From contig NZ_CP027942.1 of assembly GCF_005484985.1 (NCBI RefSeq), positions 2,356,001 to 2,420,000 of the forward strand: a stretch of 64,000 bases of DNA, read 5' to 3'. This stretch comes from Agrococcus sp. SGAir0287 (GTDB taxonomy: Bacteria > Actinomycetota > Actinomycetes > Actinomycetales > Microbacteriaceae). Below the pieces are notes generated by a model, which was not told where the DNA came from, searched no databases, and was given only the letters and a program-made list of their open reading frames with translations. Positions 1-8,174 of the stretch are shown in pieces. The position numbers were made by a program, and so were the translations under genes. Each line of letters starts with the position of its first letter. Position 1 is the first letter of the stretch.

Positions 1-290
1 AGCGCGTCGCTCTCGACGCGCTGCGCGTCGACGGGCTGGAACGACCAGACCACCGACGCCGAGGGGTCGTTCTGCAGCTCGTAGGCGCCCTCGGTCGGCG
101 CATCGCTCGCGCTCGGCTCGGTGGGCTCGCCGCTCGGCTCCGCCGGCGTCGACGGGCTCGGCTGCGGCTGCTCGCTCGTGGGCGGCGCCTGCTGCGCGGG
201 CGGCGAGAGGACGCATCCCGCGAGGGATGCGGCGACCGCTGCCGCCAGGGCGAGGGCTGCAGGACGGCGGATGCGATGCGCGATGTGCAT
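1..290 (-). CDS. Secreted lipoprotein, N-terminal part only
   Basis: The first 96 or so codons of a lipoprotein; the rest lies beyond the left edge. The ATG at 290 follows a strong GGGAGGT ribosome site. Residues 1-26 are a type II signal peptide: Arg-rich start, Ala/Leu core, lipobox LAGC with the lipidated Cys at 26. A Pro/Ser/Glu/Gln-rich linker of about 40 residues follows, then the start of a folded domain (YELQNDPSASVVWSFQPVD). It should be lipid-anchored on the outer membrane face. The visible part does not identify a family, so no function is given. Confidence 0.85.
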   Translation of the reverse strand, partial: MHIAHRIRRPAALALAAAVAASLAGCVLSPPAQQAPPTSEQPQPSPSTPAEPSGEPTEPSASDAPTEGAYELQNDPSASVVWSFQPVDAQRVESDA

Positions 291-379
291 GGGACCTCCC
301 GAGGCTCGCGCCAGGATAGCCGCACCTCCGGCGTCGAGCGTGGAGGTCCGCTGGATGCCGGCTGGATCCGGCGTCGACA

Positions 380-1006
380 TCAGTGCAGCGCGTCGCGCCG
401 CTGCAGCGCGGCGGAGGCGGCGAGGTCGCCGGCGAGGATCGCCAGGCGCGACGCGCGAGCCGTGAGCCGCGACGCGGCCTCGGCGTCGTACGCGTCGCGC
501 GCATCGGCCTCCGCGAGGGAGCCCGCGGCGGCGATGCGGCTGAAGGCTGCGGCACGGTCGAGCGCGAGGGCGAGGTCGCCCGCGAAGACGCCGCGCAGGA
601 TCTCGTCGGCGAGGGTCGCGATCTCCTCCGGCCCGGTGGGCACTGCCGCCCCGGCGACGACCGCATCCGCGGTCTCGAGGCGCTCGGCACCGGAGGTGAA
701 GTGCGCCGCGACGGCGACCGGCTGCTGCGCGACCATCGTCGCGAGCAGGTGGATGCGCCAGAGGGCGCCGGGCAGCGAATGGGGCCTGGCGTCCGCCCAG
801 AGCTCCGCGACGGCGTCGATGCCGTCGTCGGCGGCGAGCGCGAGGATGCGCTCGACGACGTCGGCGTCCGCGTCGCTGCGCACGCGGGCCAGGAGCGCGG
901 CCGCCGTCTCGTGCGCGAGCTGCACCCGGGCCACGGGATCCATGTCGCCGACGAACTGCTCGAACCATCGCGACGCGTACCGCGCCGGTCGTGCGTGCTG
1001 GGCCAT
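380..1006 (-). CDS. Conserved soluble protein of unknown function, 208 aa
   Basis: I do not recognise a named domain. The protein has no signal peptide or membrane segment. It looks all-helical, with Ala-rich amphipathic segments throughout (for example LARVRSDADADVVERILALA near residue 40 and LADEILRGVFAGDLALALDR near residue 140). A central stretch HSLPGALWRIHLL is the most motif-like part. The ATG at 1006 is chosen because a GGCGGAGGGAGGGG ribosome site sits just upstream and the good codon pattern begins there, although the frame stays open much further. A TAGCCT -10 element (1038-1043, minus strand) gives a leader of about 24 nt. It is transcribed divergently from the secreted hydrolase at 1163. 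Confidence 0.75.
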   Translation of the reverse strand: MAQHARPARYASRWFEQFVGDMDPVARVQLAHETAAALLARVRSDADADVVERILALAADDGIDAVAELWADARPHSLPGALWRIHLLATMVAQQPVAVAAHFTSGAERLETADAVVAGAAVPTGPEEIATLADEILRGVFAGDLALALDRAAAFSRIAAAGSLAEADARDAYDAEAASRLTARASRLAILAGDLAASAALQRRDALH

Positions 1007-1162
1007 GCCCCTCCCTCCGCCTCGGGATGCAGCGTCCAGGCTAGCGACCGCATTCCCGACCCGGGCGTCGGCGGTCGGCGTGCGCATCCGACCGCGGTCG
1101 TACCCCGACATCCATCGTTCGGGGGATCCGGGCGCTCGAGCACCGCGGCTAGGAAGGAGGGC

Positions 1163-2863
1163 ATGCGTACGAGATCCACCAGACCACCGGTCCGCACCAT
1201 CACCGCGATCGGCGCAGCAGCGCTGCTCGTCGTCGCCTCGCCCGCCGTCGCGAGCGCCGCGTCGCACGACGCCTCCACCGTCGCGGTCGGCAGCGCCGCC
1301 GGCGCACCCGCGACCGCGACGCAGGTGCAGGCCCCCGTGCCCGAGCTCGCGTGGGCGGCCTGCGAGGGCGTGGGCCTCGAAGCCTTCGAGTGCGCGAGCG
1401 CAGAGGTGCCCACCGACTACGACGAGCCCACGGGCGCGACGACGACGATCGCGCTCACGAGGCTCCCCGCGACCGACCCCGCGCAGCGCATCGGCAGCCT
1501 GTTCCTCAACTTCGGCGGACCCGGCGGGCCCGGCGTCTCGACGCTGCAGCAGCTCGGCGCGTTCCTCGACCCGCAGGTGCACGCGCGGTTCGACGTCGTC
1601 GGCTTCGACCCGCGCGGCGTCGGCGCCTCGGATCCGGTGACGTGCTTCCCCGATGCTGCGAGCGAGGAGGCCTTCTTCGCGCAGTCGATCGCCATCCCCC
1701 GCACGCCCGAGGAGGAGGCGACGTCGATCGCGCAGGCCGGCGCGCTCGCGCTCGCCTGCGAGACCCTCTCGGGCTCGCGCATCGACCATGCGTCGACGGC
1801 CAACGTGGCCCGCGACATGGACCTGCTGCGTCAGGCCGTGGGCGACGAGCGGCTGTCGTACCTCGGCTACTCGTACGGCTCCATCCTCGGCGCCACCTAC
1901 GGGATGCTCTTCCCCGACCGCGTGCGCGCCCTCGCCATCGACGGCACGCTCGAGCCCTCGCGCTGGTCCGGCGGCGACGCCTCGGTCGGCGTCCGCATCG
2001 GCCAGGGGCCGGCGGCGGCGGAGGTGTTCGACGCCTTCCTCGACGCCTGCGCGGCCGCCGGTCCGACCGCCTGCTCGCTCGCGGCGACGGGAGATCCGCG
2101 CCAGGCGGTCGACACGCTGCTGACGCGACTGCAGCAGCAGCCCGTCGAGGTGCCGCTGCCCGACGGCACGACCATGCGGGTCGACTACGGCACCGCCGTC
2201 GCCATCGCCTTCCAGTCGCTCTACTCCCCTGCCGGCTTCGGCCCGCTGGCCGACTCGCTCACGCAGCTGCTCGCGCTCACCGAGCCTCAGCAGGCGATGA
2301 CGACGCAGCAACGGGGCGTGCAGCTCAGCGACCTCGGCGACTGGCTGCGCGAGCTGGGCCTCCTCGAGGACTACTCGGGCGCCGGCGCGGCGCTCGCCGC
2401 GATGTGCGTCGACGGCGAGCACCCGCTGCAGCCGTGGGACTACCCGGCCCAGGCGGACGCCGCCGACGCCGAGGCGCCCCACTTCGGCCGCCTGCGCGCG
2501 TGGGTCGGCATCCAGTGCGAGGTCGTCGACTTCGTCGACGACGACGCGTACCTGGGTCCGTGGGACCAGACGACCCAGGCGCCCGTGCTCGTCATCGGCA
2601 CCCGATTCGACCCCGCGACGCCGTACGACCAGACGCAGCCGTACGCCGACCGCTTCCCGAGCGCCTCGGTGCTCACCGTCGAGGGCTACGGCCACACGAC
2701 GCTGAACGTCTCGAGCTGCGCGAACGCGGCCATCGCCACCTACCTCGCCACCCCGGGCGCCTCGGTGCCCACGACGTGCGAGCAGGACGTGCTGCCGTTC
2801 CAGTCGCCGGCGGATGCGGGCCTCGCGCCGCTGCACGCGCCGTCGCTGTCGCCGGGCATCTGA
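1163..2863 (+). CDS. Secreted alpha/beta hydrolase, tripeptidyl-aminopeptidase type
   Basis: A 566-residue exported serine hydrolase of the SlpD/TAP family, which removes N-terminal peptides or hydrolyses related esters outside the cell. Residues 1-35 form a signal peptide ending near ASA. The fold is clear: oxyanion strand LFLNFGGPGGPG, then the nucleophile elbow GYSYGS with Ser237. The C-terminal TAP-like region supplies Asp483 (GTRFDPATPY) and His511 (GYGHTT). Paired cysteines around residues 68-78 and near the C-terminus fit an exported, disulfide-bonded protein. The ATG at 1163 has AAGGAGG at 1154-1160. It stands alone and ends in a hairpin terminator. The exact substrate cannot be told from sequence. 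Confidence 0.9.
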   Translation: MRTRSTRPPVRTITAIGAAALLVVASPAVASAASHDASTVAVGSAAGAPATATQVQAPVPELAWAACEGVGLEAFECASAEVPTDYDEPTGATTTIALTRLPATDPAQRIGSLFLNFGGPGGPGVSTLQQLGAFLDPQVHARFDVVGFDPRGVGASDPVTCFPDAASEEAFFAQSIAIPRTPEEEATSIAQAGALALACETLSGSRIDHASTANVARDMDLLRQAVGDERLSYLGYSYGSILGATYGMLFPDRVRALAIDGTLEPSRWSGGDASVGVRIGQGPAAAEVFDAFLDACAAAGPTACSLAATGDPRQAVDTLLTRLQQQPVEVPLPDGTTMRVDYGTAVAIAFQSLYSPAGFGPLADSLTQLLALTEPQQAMTTQQRGVQLSDLGDWLRELGLLEDYSGAGAALAAMCVDGEHPLQPWDYPAQADAADAEAPHFGRLRAWVGIQCEVVDFVDDDAYLGPWDQTTQAPVLVIGTRFDPATPYDQTQPYADRFPSASVLTVEGYGHTTLNVSSCANAAIATYLATPGASVPTTCEQDVLPFQSPADAGLAPLHAPSLSPGI

Positions 2864-2881
2864 CCGAGCCACGACGCGAGC

Positions 2882-2912
2882 GGGCGTCGCGACCGATCCG
2901 GTCGCGGCGCCC
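2882..2912 (+). terminator. Hairpin terminator of the secreted hydrolase
   Basis: Arms of 14 bp (2882-2895 and 2899-2912) pair with one mismatch around a 3-nt ATC loop, 18 bp after the stop codon. There is no T-run, as is usual for this GC level. Confidence 0.6.
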
Positions 2913-2946
2913 GCCGTCCGCGCGCGGTGGCAGGATCGATGGTCGA

Positions 2947-3019
2947 GGGCCTCTAGCTCAGTCGGTAGAGCATCGGACTTTTAATCCGCTGGTCGTGGGT
3001 TCGAGCCCCACGGGGCCCA
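2947..3019 (+). tRNA. tRNA-Lys (anticodon TTT)
   Basis: A 73-nt cloverleaf: acceptor GGGCCTC pairs with GGGGCCC (one T-G wobble), D arm GCTC/GAGC, anticodon loop CTTTTAA giving TTT, T arm GTGGG-TTCGAGC-CCCAC, discriminator A. CCA is not encoded. An imperfect hairpin at 3022-3056 (AGGGTCG ... CGACCCT) may end the transcript. The remainder of the 3020-3267 gap shows nothing I can support. Confidence 0.95.
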
Positions 3020-3267
3020 CGAGGGTCGAGACGGACCGGTCGACCGACACGACCCTGCCACCGGTGCCCTCGTCGGAGCGTCACGCGCTCGCGACCGTTC
3101 GGCGAGGGAGGTGGCGTCCCTCATGATCGGGCTCGGTGCCGGATCGCCGACGCCGCGGCGACGGATGCGCGACGAACGGATGAACGATCGGCGATCGCGA
3201 CCCCGCACGGCGCTGACCACCACGGGCACACGCCACGCTGGACGCATCGGACGGGAAGGGGGGCGCG

Positions 3268-3987
3268 ATGCTCACCGGCATCCTCTCGGGCTTCGGCGGG
3301 GCCAGCCTGAACCAGATCCTCAAGGTCGGCGGCGGCGTCCTCACGGTGCTGCTCGTCGTCCCCGCGCTGCTGAAGATGCTCATCGTCACGGTCGACGAGG
3401 GTTGGGCTGCGATCCGCACGCGCAACGGCAGGCCGATCGTCCGCAGGCGCGAGCATGCCGTGCGCTACGCCCGCGGCCCACGGGTGGGGCAGCTGAAGCA
3501 CCCCGCGAGCCCCGAGGGCGAGCTCGTGGTGCTGCGCCCCGGCACGCACGGCGCCTTCCCGCTGCTGCTCTGGTACCGCATGGTCGACGTGCGCACGCGC
3601 GCCGCCGACCTTCCCGCTCGGCACCTCACGACCGGCACGGGGCACACCTACCTCGTGCCGGCGTCGATCGAGTGGCGGCCCGAGGTGTCCGGCAGGGCGT
3701 TGCGCGTGTTCGAGCTCGAGGTGCTCAACGTGCACGAGCGCGTCTCCAACGTCGTGGGCGCCGCGCTGCGCGACGTCATCCGCGAGCTGGGCGCCCCGCC
3801 CCTGCCGTCGAACGCCGACATGTCGGACCTCGTGCTCTCGGCGTGCCGGCAGCAGGTCCTCGACTCGTGCGGCGTCGAGCTGCTGCACGTCACGCTCACG
3901 GGCGATGCCCTCACCGAGGGCTACCTGCTCGCGGAGGCCATCCGCACCAGGGGCGCCGACGACGTCGTCGTGCCGCTCGCCCGCTGA
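3268..3987 (+). CDS. SPFH/band-7 domain membrane protein
   Basis: A 239-residue protein with one membrane anchor at about residues 20-42 (VGGGVLTVLLVVPALLKMLIV). A prohibitin/stomatin-like domain follows: strand-rich entry VDEGWAAIRTRNGRPI, then the core LVVLRPGTHGAFPLLLWYRMV and the helix FELEVLNVHERVSNVVGAALRDVI. Such proteins oligomerise on the membrane and organise microdomains or chaperone membrane proteins. The usual long coiled-coil tail is absent, so it is shorter than flotillin. The ATG at 3268 has GGGAAGGGGGG upstream. No neighbour points to a specific partner, and the precise role is unknown. Confidence 0.8.
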   Translation: MLTGILSGFGGASLNQILKVGGGVLTVLLVVPALLKMLIVTVDEGWAAIRTRNGRPIVRRREHAVRYARGPRVGQLKHPASPEGELVVLRPGTHGAFPLLLWYRMVDVRTRAADLPARHLTTGTGHTYLVPASIEWRPEVSGRALRVFELEVLNVHERVSNVVGAALRDVIRELGAPPLPSNADMSDLVLSACRQQVLDSCGVELLHVTLTGDALTEGYLLAEAIRTRGADDVVVPLAR

Positions 3988-4054
3988 CGAGCGGAGGACG
4001 CGCACAGCCCGAGCGCGTAGCGTGGGCGCACCGCACACGACGCGAGGAGCCATC

Positions 4055-5140
4055 ATGACCGCCTTCCCCGCCGCCACCTGGACGAGGCCGCCCCGTCAGC
4101 GCACGGGCGTGCTCGGCCTGGGCATCCTGGCGCTCGCCGCCTCGACCTGGCTCCTCGTGCCGCAGGCGCTCGTGGTGTGGGATGCGTTCCTCGGCGGGAT
4201 CGGCGTCGGCGAGGTGTTCGAGCAGGGCGCCTCCGCCGCCGTCGCGGCGACGATCGTCCTCGCAGCCGGCGCCGTCGCGACGAGGATCGTGTGGCTGCTC
4301 GTGCTCGCGATCCCCGTGCTGGCCGTGCACGGGCTCGTGCTCGTCGTCGTGGCCATCGTGGCGGGAGCCTCCGGCGCCTCCGGCCTCGCCGTGCTCGCGC
4401 ACCTCGGCGACGCGCTGGCGATGCTGCTCGCGCTCGCGGCCGTCGTCGTCGCGCTGGTCGCGACCGCGGCAGCCCGTGCCGGCGACCGGCGCGAGGGCGC
4501 CGGCTGGGTCGCGGCGCTCGTCCTCGTCGCGCTCGCGACCGTCGTCGTCCTCGCCACGGTCTACCTCGTCGCCTCCCCCCAGGAGCTGCTGCAGGTGCTC
4601 GTCGCCGACACGGTCGTCGTCGGCGCGCTCGTCGCCGCCGCGCTCGTCGCGGGCGTGCGATCGCCCGTCGCCCGCTGGGTCGCGGCGGGCACCCTGGCCC
4701 TCGTCGCGCTCTGGGTCGTGCTCCTGCAGACCGTCGTGCTCCCCGGCACGCTCTCGGCGCTCGTCGCCATCGCCGCCGTGCGGGCCGTGCTGCTGCTCCT
4801 CGCTGGCGCGCTCGTGGCGCTCTCGACGCGATGGCTCGCCCCGAGCGCGGGCGTCGCACCGCCGACGGTGGAGCCTCGCGCACCGCGAGCGCCCGAGCCG
4901 CAGGTCGCACCCCCCGTGGTGCCGACGACGCAGCACGTGCCCCCGCCCGCCGCCACGACCCACGACGCACCCGCCGCCGCGACGCACCACCCAGCCGCGG
5001 CCGCGACGCCCACCGATGCCTCGGCGGCGACGCATGCGCCGGGCGTCCCCGCGGATGCCGACGCCGCGATCGACCAGAGCGACCGCGAGGTGCCGGAGGA
5101 CGCGGATCCGCCGATCGCCCCGCGCGACGATCGGCCGTGA
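4055..5140 (+). CDS. Polytopic membrane protein with Pro/Ala-rich C-terminal tail
   Basis: 361 residues. The first 265 contain roughly eight hydrophobic segments in tight succession (the first GVLGLGILALAASTWLLVP, the last near residue 250). The last 95 residues are a low-complexity Ala/Pro/Thr/His tail with an acidic end, probably cytoplasmic and disordered. I recognise no family. The ATG at 4055 follows GAGGAG, and a TAGCGT -10 element at 4018-4023 gives a leader of about 25 nt, so it has its own promoter despite being only 67 bp after the SPFH gene. It converges on the flavin operon with only 10 bp between stop codons. Confidence 0.75.
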   Translation: MTAFPAATWTRPPRQRTGVLGLGILALAASTWLLVPQALVVWDAFLGGIGVGEVFEQGASAAVAATIVLAAGAVATRIVWLLVLAIPVLAVHGLVLVVVAIVAGASGASGLAVLAHLGDALAMLLALAAVVVALVATAAARAGDRREGAGWVAALVLVALATVVVLATVYLVASPQELLQVLVADTVVVGALVAAALVAGVRSPVARWVAAGTLALVALWVVLLQTVVLPGTLSALVAIAAVRAVLLLLAGALVALSTRWLAPSAGVAPPTVEPRAPRAPEPQVAPPVVPTTQHVPPPAATTHDAPAAATHHPAAAATPTDASAATHAPGVPADADAAIDQSDREVPEDADPPIAPRDDRP

Positions 5141-5150
5141 TCCGGGCGGC

Positions 5151-6689
5151 TCAGTAGCCGGCGAACGCGTCGACGAGCACGCGGCGCGCGCCCGCCGCCT
5201 TCGCGATCCGCCGCAGGCTGCCGACCTGGGCGGACGATCCGGAGACGAGCACCTGCCGCTCGGCCAGGTCGGGCACGAGCTCGCGCAGCCGATCGCCATC
5301 GATGCGGCCCGCGACGTGCTCCCAGCCCTCCGACATGCCCTCCGGCGCCGTCGGCGCGACGACGACGATGCGCGCCGAGGCCTGCGCGAGCGCGGTCGGG
5401 AACGGCACGGGGTCGCCGTCGCGCAGCAGCAGCACGAGCACGGTGTCCTCGTCGCTGGCGCCGAGGTGCGACAGGAACGGCGTCACGCCGATGCCGGCGG
5501 CGACGAGCAGCCTCGGCCGGCCCGGCTTCGGCGTGAAGTCGCCTCCCTGGCGCGTCACCGCGACGGTGTCGCCGGGCTCCATGTCGAGCAGGTGCCGCTT
5601 GAACGAGGAGATGGGCTCGGCGGCGCGCACGCCGAGGCGCACCTCGGGCGATCCCGGCGGGGAGGCGACGCTGAACACACGGCGCTCGCCGCGCAGGTCG
5701 GCACGGTGCGGGATGCTCAGCTCCACCCACTGCCCGGGCCGATGCTCGAGCTCGGGCTCCGCGACGAAGCGCAGGTCGACGAGGTCGCCGTCGCGCTCGA
5801 GGCCCGTGAGTCGCAGGATCGTGCCGTGCCGCGAGCCGAGCAGGAAGGCGACGACGTTGCCGACCACCAGCGCCAGCGCCGGCCCCGGGTAGAAGGCGCC
5901 GATGCCCACCGGGATGCCGGCGACGCCGGCGAGCGCCGGCACCGCGACCAGCACGCCGACCAGCATGCCGACGAGCACGCGCTGCCACCGCAGCGGCGGC
6001 AGCGTGATGGGCTCGGAGAACATGAAGGCCGCCAGGAAGAGGACGGGGCTCTGGCCGACGGCCTGCGTCAGCGCCCTGGCGAGGTCGCCGGTGAACGCCG
6101 CGTACGCGACGGCCTGCAGCAGCACGCCGGCGGCGACGAGCGCGAGCGCGGGCGCGACGATGCGGGTGCGGACCAGCACGAGCGCGCCGCCCACGATCGT
6201 CAGCGGCAGCAGCGGCAGCGCGGCGACCCACCATGCCTCGACCGCGGCGCCGGGCGAGACGAGCGGCAGCACGATGCCCGCGACGACGAGCCCGGCGGCG
6301 GCGGGGTTCACGACGAGGCGACCGCGCCGCACGGCGAGCACCTTCGCGGCGGCGGCGAGCACGCTGACCGCTGCGACGACCGCGAGGTCGGCGAGCCCGG
6401 ACGGTCGCGAGAGGCTCGGCGGCAGTGCGATGAGGGCGACGAGCAGGCCCGTGATGGCGGCGGACGGCAGGTGCGCCGGTCGGTGCGCGATGCGACCGAA
6501 CAGCAGGCTCGCGACGATCGACGCGCCGACGCCCACGAGCGCCGAGAGCAGGATGCCGCCGCCGTCGTACGCGAGCACGCCGGCGAACGCGAGGATCGCC
6601 GCCAGCGCGACGTGCGCGAGGAGGACCGCGCCGACCAGCACGTGCATGGGCACGGCGTCGAGCCGTGCGATCGGTCCCCTGGCGCTCAC
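5151..6689 (-). CDS. RnfD/NqrB-like membrane domain fused to FAD/NAD(P)H reductase
   Basis: A 512-residue fusion. Residues 1 to about 275 are a membrane domain of about nine helices with NqrB/RnfD-style features (VVNPAAAGL, FMFSEPITLPP). Residues about 285-512 are a ferredoxin-reductase module: FAD loop RPGQWVELSIPH, RRVFSVAS, and nicotinamide loop VAAGIGVTPFL, ending in the typical Phe-Ala-Gly-Tyr. It most likely passes electrons from cytoplasmic NAD(P)H through the membrane to the flavinylated lipoprotein of the same operon. It starts at GTG 6689 inside the apbE stop codon (GTGA overlap), with AGGAGGG upstream, so it is translationally coupled. No classical S-G-A-T flavinylation motif stands out in the membrane part. 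The direction of electron flow is inference. Confidence 0.85.
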   Translation of the reverse strand: MSARGPIARLDAVPMHVLVGAVLLAHVALAAILAFAGVLAYDGGGILLSALVGVGASIVASLLFGRIAHRPAHLPSAAITGLLVALIALPPSLSRPSGLADLAVVAAVSVLAAAAKVLAVRRGRLVVNPAAAGLVVAGIVLPLVSPGAAVEAWWVAALPLLPLTIVGGALVLVRTRIVAPALALVAAGVLLQAVAYAAFTGDLARALTQAVGQSPVLFLAAFMFSEPITLPPLRWQRVLVGMLVGVLVAVPALAGVAGIPVGIGAFYPGPALALVVGNVVAFLLGSRHGTILRLTGLERDGDLVDLRFVAEPELEHRPGQWVELSIPHRADLRGERRVFSVASPPGSPEVRLGVRAAEPISSFKRHLLDMEPGDTVAVTRQGGDFTPKPGRPRLLVAAGIGVTPFLSHLGASDEDTVLVLLLRDGDPVPFPTALAQASARIVVVAPTAPEGMSEGWEHVAGRIDGDRLRELVPDLAERQVLVSGSSAQVGSLRRIAKAAGARRVLVDAFAGY

Positions 6690-7570
6690 GCGGCCACCCT
6701 CCTGACGTGCAGCCCTGCTGCGAATCGGCCGGTCGCCTCCACCTGGCCACCCGCGTACATCCTCGCGTGCTCGAACGACCAGTGGCGAGCGAGCACGCCG
6801 ACCGGGGCGAACGAGAGCGCCGTCGCGATGGCGTCGGCGACCATGGCCCGCTCCGCGATCACCCACGTGCCGATGACCTCGTCGACCGGGGCGCCGGTGC
6901 GCCCGTCGAGGATGTGGTGCCGGCCGGCCCAGCGGCGACGGTTGCCCGCGGAGGCGCAGAACGCCTCGCCCGACACCTCGACGACGCCGATCGCGTGGCC
7001 GAGCGCCCGCGGATCCTCGAGGGCCACGCGCGTCGGCCTGCCGGCGTCGCCCGTGCCCGCGTGGCGCAGGTCGCCCGACGCGTCGACGACGACGTCGCGC
7101 ACGCCGTGCGCCGCGAGCACGTCGCAGACGAGGTCGACGAGCTGTCCCTTGCCCGCGGCGCCCACGTCGAGCACGAGCGGCTGCAGCGCGCGCAGCGTCG
7201 TGCCCTCCCATCGCAGCGCCGCATCCCACGCCGGCGGCGCCTGCGGCGCGAGGCCGGTGTCGACGACGCCGTCGGCGCCATATCCGAGCCGCTCGAGGGA
7301 TGCGCCGACGAGGGGCGTCACCGCGCCGTCCGTGACGTCGTGCAGCAGTCGGTAGAGCTGCGCGAGCTCGGCGGACTCGTCCGGCATCCGCACCTCGCCC
7401 GCCGAGCGCGCGAGCGGAGCGATCGTCGCGTCGGGGCGGAAGCGCGACCAGGCCAGGTCGTAGGCCTCGATGCGCGCGCGGATCGCGTCGACGACCGCAT
7501 CCCCGAGCGGCTCGGGTGCGTCGATCGACCAGCTCGTGCCGATCGCGTCGAGGCGCAGCCTCGCCGGCAT
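6686..7570 (-). CDS. apbE: FAD:protein FMN transferase ApbE
   Basis: 294 residues, usual for the family. ApbE splits FAD and attaches FMN covalently to a Ser/Thr of a partner protein, needing Mg2+. Signature elements are present: DVGAAGKGQLVD (the D-x-G-x3-KG-x2-VD flavin loop) near residue 140, HHILDGRTG near residue 220, and the metal-site helix VADAIATALSF near residue 245. There is no signal peptide, so modification would occur inside the cell before or during export. The ATG at 7570 lies 2 bp after the stop of the FMN-binding lipoprotein gene, its obvious substrate. The gene overlaps the reductase gene by 4 bp. Confidence 0.92.
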   Translation of the reverse strand: MPARLRLDAIGTSWSIDAPEPLGDAVVDAIRARIEAYDLAWSRFRPDATIAPLARSAGEVRMPDESAELAQLYRLLHDVTDGAVTPLVGASLERLGYGADGVVDTGLAPQAPPAWDAALRWEGTTLRALQPLVLDVGAAGKGQLVDLVCDVLAAHGVRDVVVDASGDLRHAGTGDAGRPTRVALEDPRALGHAIGVVEVSGEAFCASAGNRRRWAGRHHILDGRTGAPVDEVIGTWVIAERAMVADAIATALSFAPVGVLARHWSFEHARMYAGGQVEATGRFAAGLHVRRVAA

Positions 7571-7572
7571 GC

Positions 7573-8034
7573 CTAGCCGGCTGCCTCGTCGCGGATCGTC
7601 TGCAGCGCGTCCTCGAAGCCGCCGCTCGTGAGGCTCGAGCCGCCGACGCGATCGACCGAGACGTCGTCGAGCGGCACGCCCACGACCTCGGCGGCGATGC
7701 CGTCGATGAACTCGCCCTGGTAGCGCAGCGAGTTCGGGTTCGTCGTCTCGGGGTTCGTGACCTCGACGTCCTCGATGACGCCGTCGGCGAGCGTGACGGT
7801 GACGGTGATCGTCTCCTGGCCGCCGGGAGAGGTGTACGAGCCGTCCGCGGTGTAGGTGCCGTCCGCGTACTCGCTGGAGCCCGTCGCGCCGGCATCGCTC
7901 GTCGCGGGCGACTCGGGCGTCGACGCCTCGTCGCTCGGCTCGGCGGGCTGGTCCGCCGTCGAGCAGGCTGCGAGGCCCAGGGCGGCGAAGGACGTCGTGG
8001 CGAGCGCGAGGGCGGCGCGGCGGCGGGGGATCAT
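7573..8034 (-). CDS. FMN-binding domain lipoprotein
   Basis: 153 residues. A signal peptide ends in lipobox LAAC with Cys24, followed by a Ser/Glu/Pro/Thr linker (25-58) and a single FMN-binding domain (60-153) with the ladder YADGTYTADGSYTSPGG. The flavinylation loop at residues 131-137 reads GGSSLTS, so the classical S-G-A-T is replaced; Ser133/Ser134 or Thr136 would be the acceptor. It is the first gene of the operon with apbE and the membrane reductase, so it is the probable extracellular electron carrier. The ATG at 8034 has AGGAG. A TACCGT -10 (8069-8074, minus) gives a leader of about 28 nt. Confidence 0.88.
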   Translation of the reverse strand: MIPRRRAALALATTSFAALGLAACSTADQPAEPSDEASTPESPATSDAGATGSSEYADGTYTADGSYTSPGGQETITVTVTLADGVIEDVEVTNPETTNPNSLRYQGEFIDGIAAEVVGVPLDDVSVDRVGGSSLTSGGFEDALQTIRDEAAG

Positions 8035-8068
8035 GAGCGGGCTCCTGTCGAGAGGGGTCGTCGTGGGC

Positions 8069-8074
8069 ACGGTA
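8069..8074 (-). promoter_or_regulatory. -10 element of the flavin operon
   Basis: TACCGT on the minus strand, predicted start near 8062, 28 nt before the ATG at 8034. The -35 region is not recognisable. Confidence 0.45.
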
Positions 8075-8128
8075 GCCGTGAGGTGCGACGCGCCCACCAT
8101 CAGGCGCCTAGGCGTCTCCCATGATGCC

Positions 8129-8168
8129 GCATCCGTCCCCCGTTCGCGCGGACTCGCATGACGGATGC
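8129..8168. terminator. Possible terminator after the aldose epimerase
   Basis: GCATCCGTC (8129-8137) pairs perfectly with GACGGATGC (8160-8168) around a 22-nt loop, just downstream of the epimerase stop on the minus strand. The loop is long, so this is tentative. Confidence 0.35.
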
Positions 8169-8174
8169 CACGGC

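Noticed and set aside
3020..3267. A small gene between tRNA-Lys and the SPFH gene
   Set aside because: Several short frames exist on both strands, but none has a ribosome site, a leaderless promoter or recognisable protein character.
4182..7355. A 1057-codon plus-strand gene
   Set aside because: It is the mirror frame of the flavin operon, with Arg/Ser/Pro-rich translation and no domain; the minus-strand genes have clear motifs.
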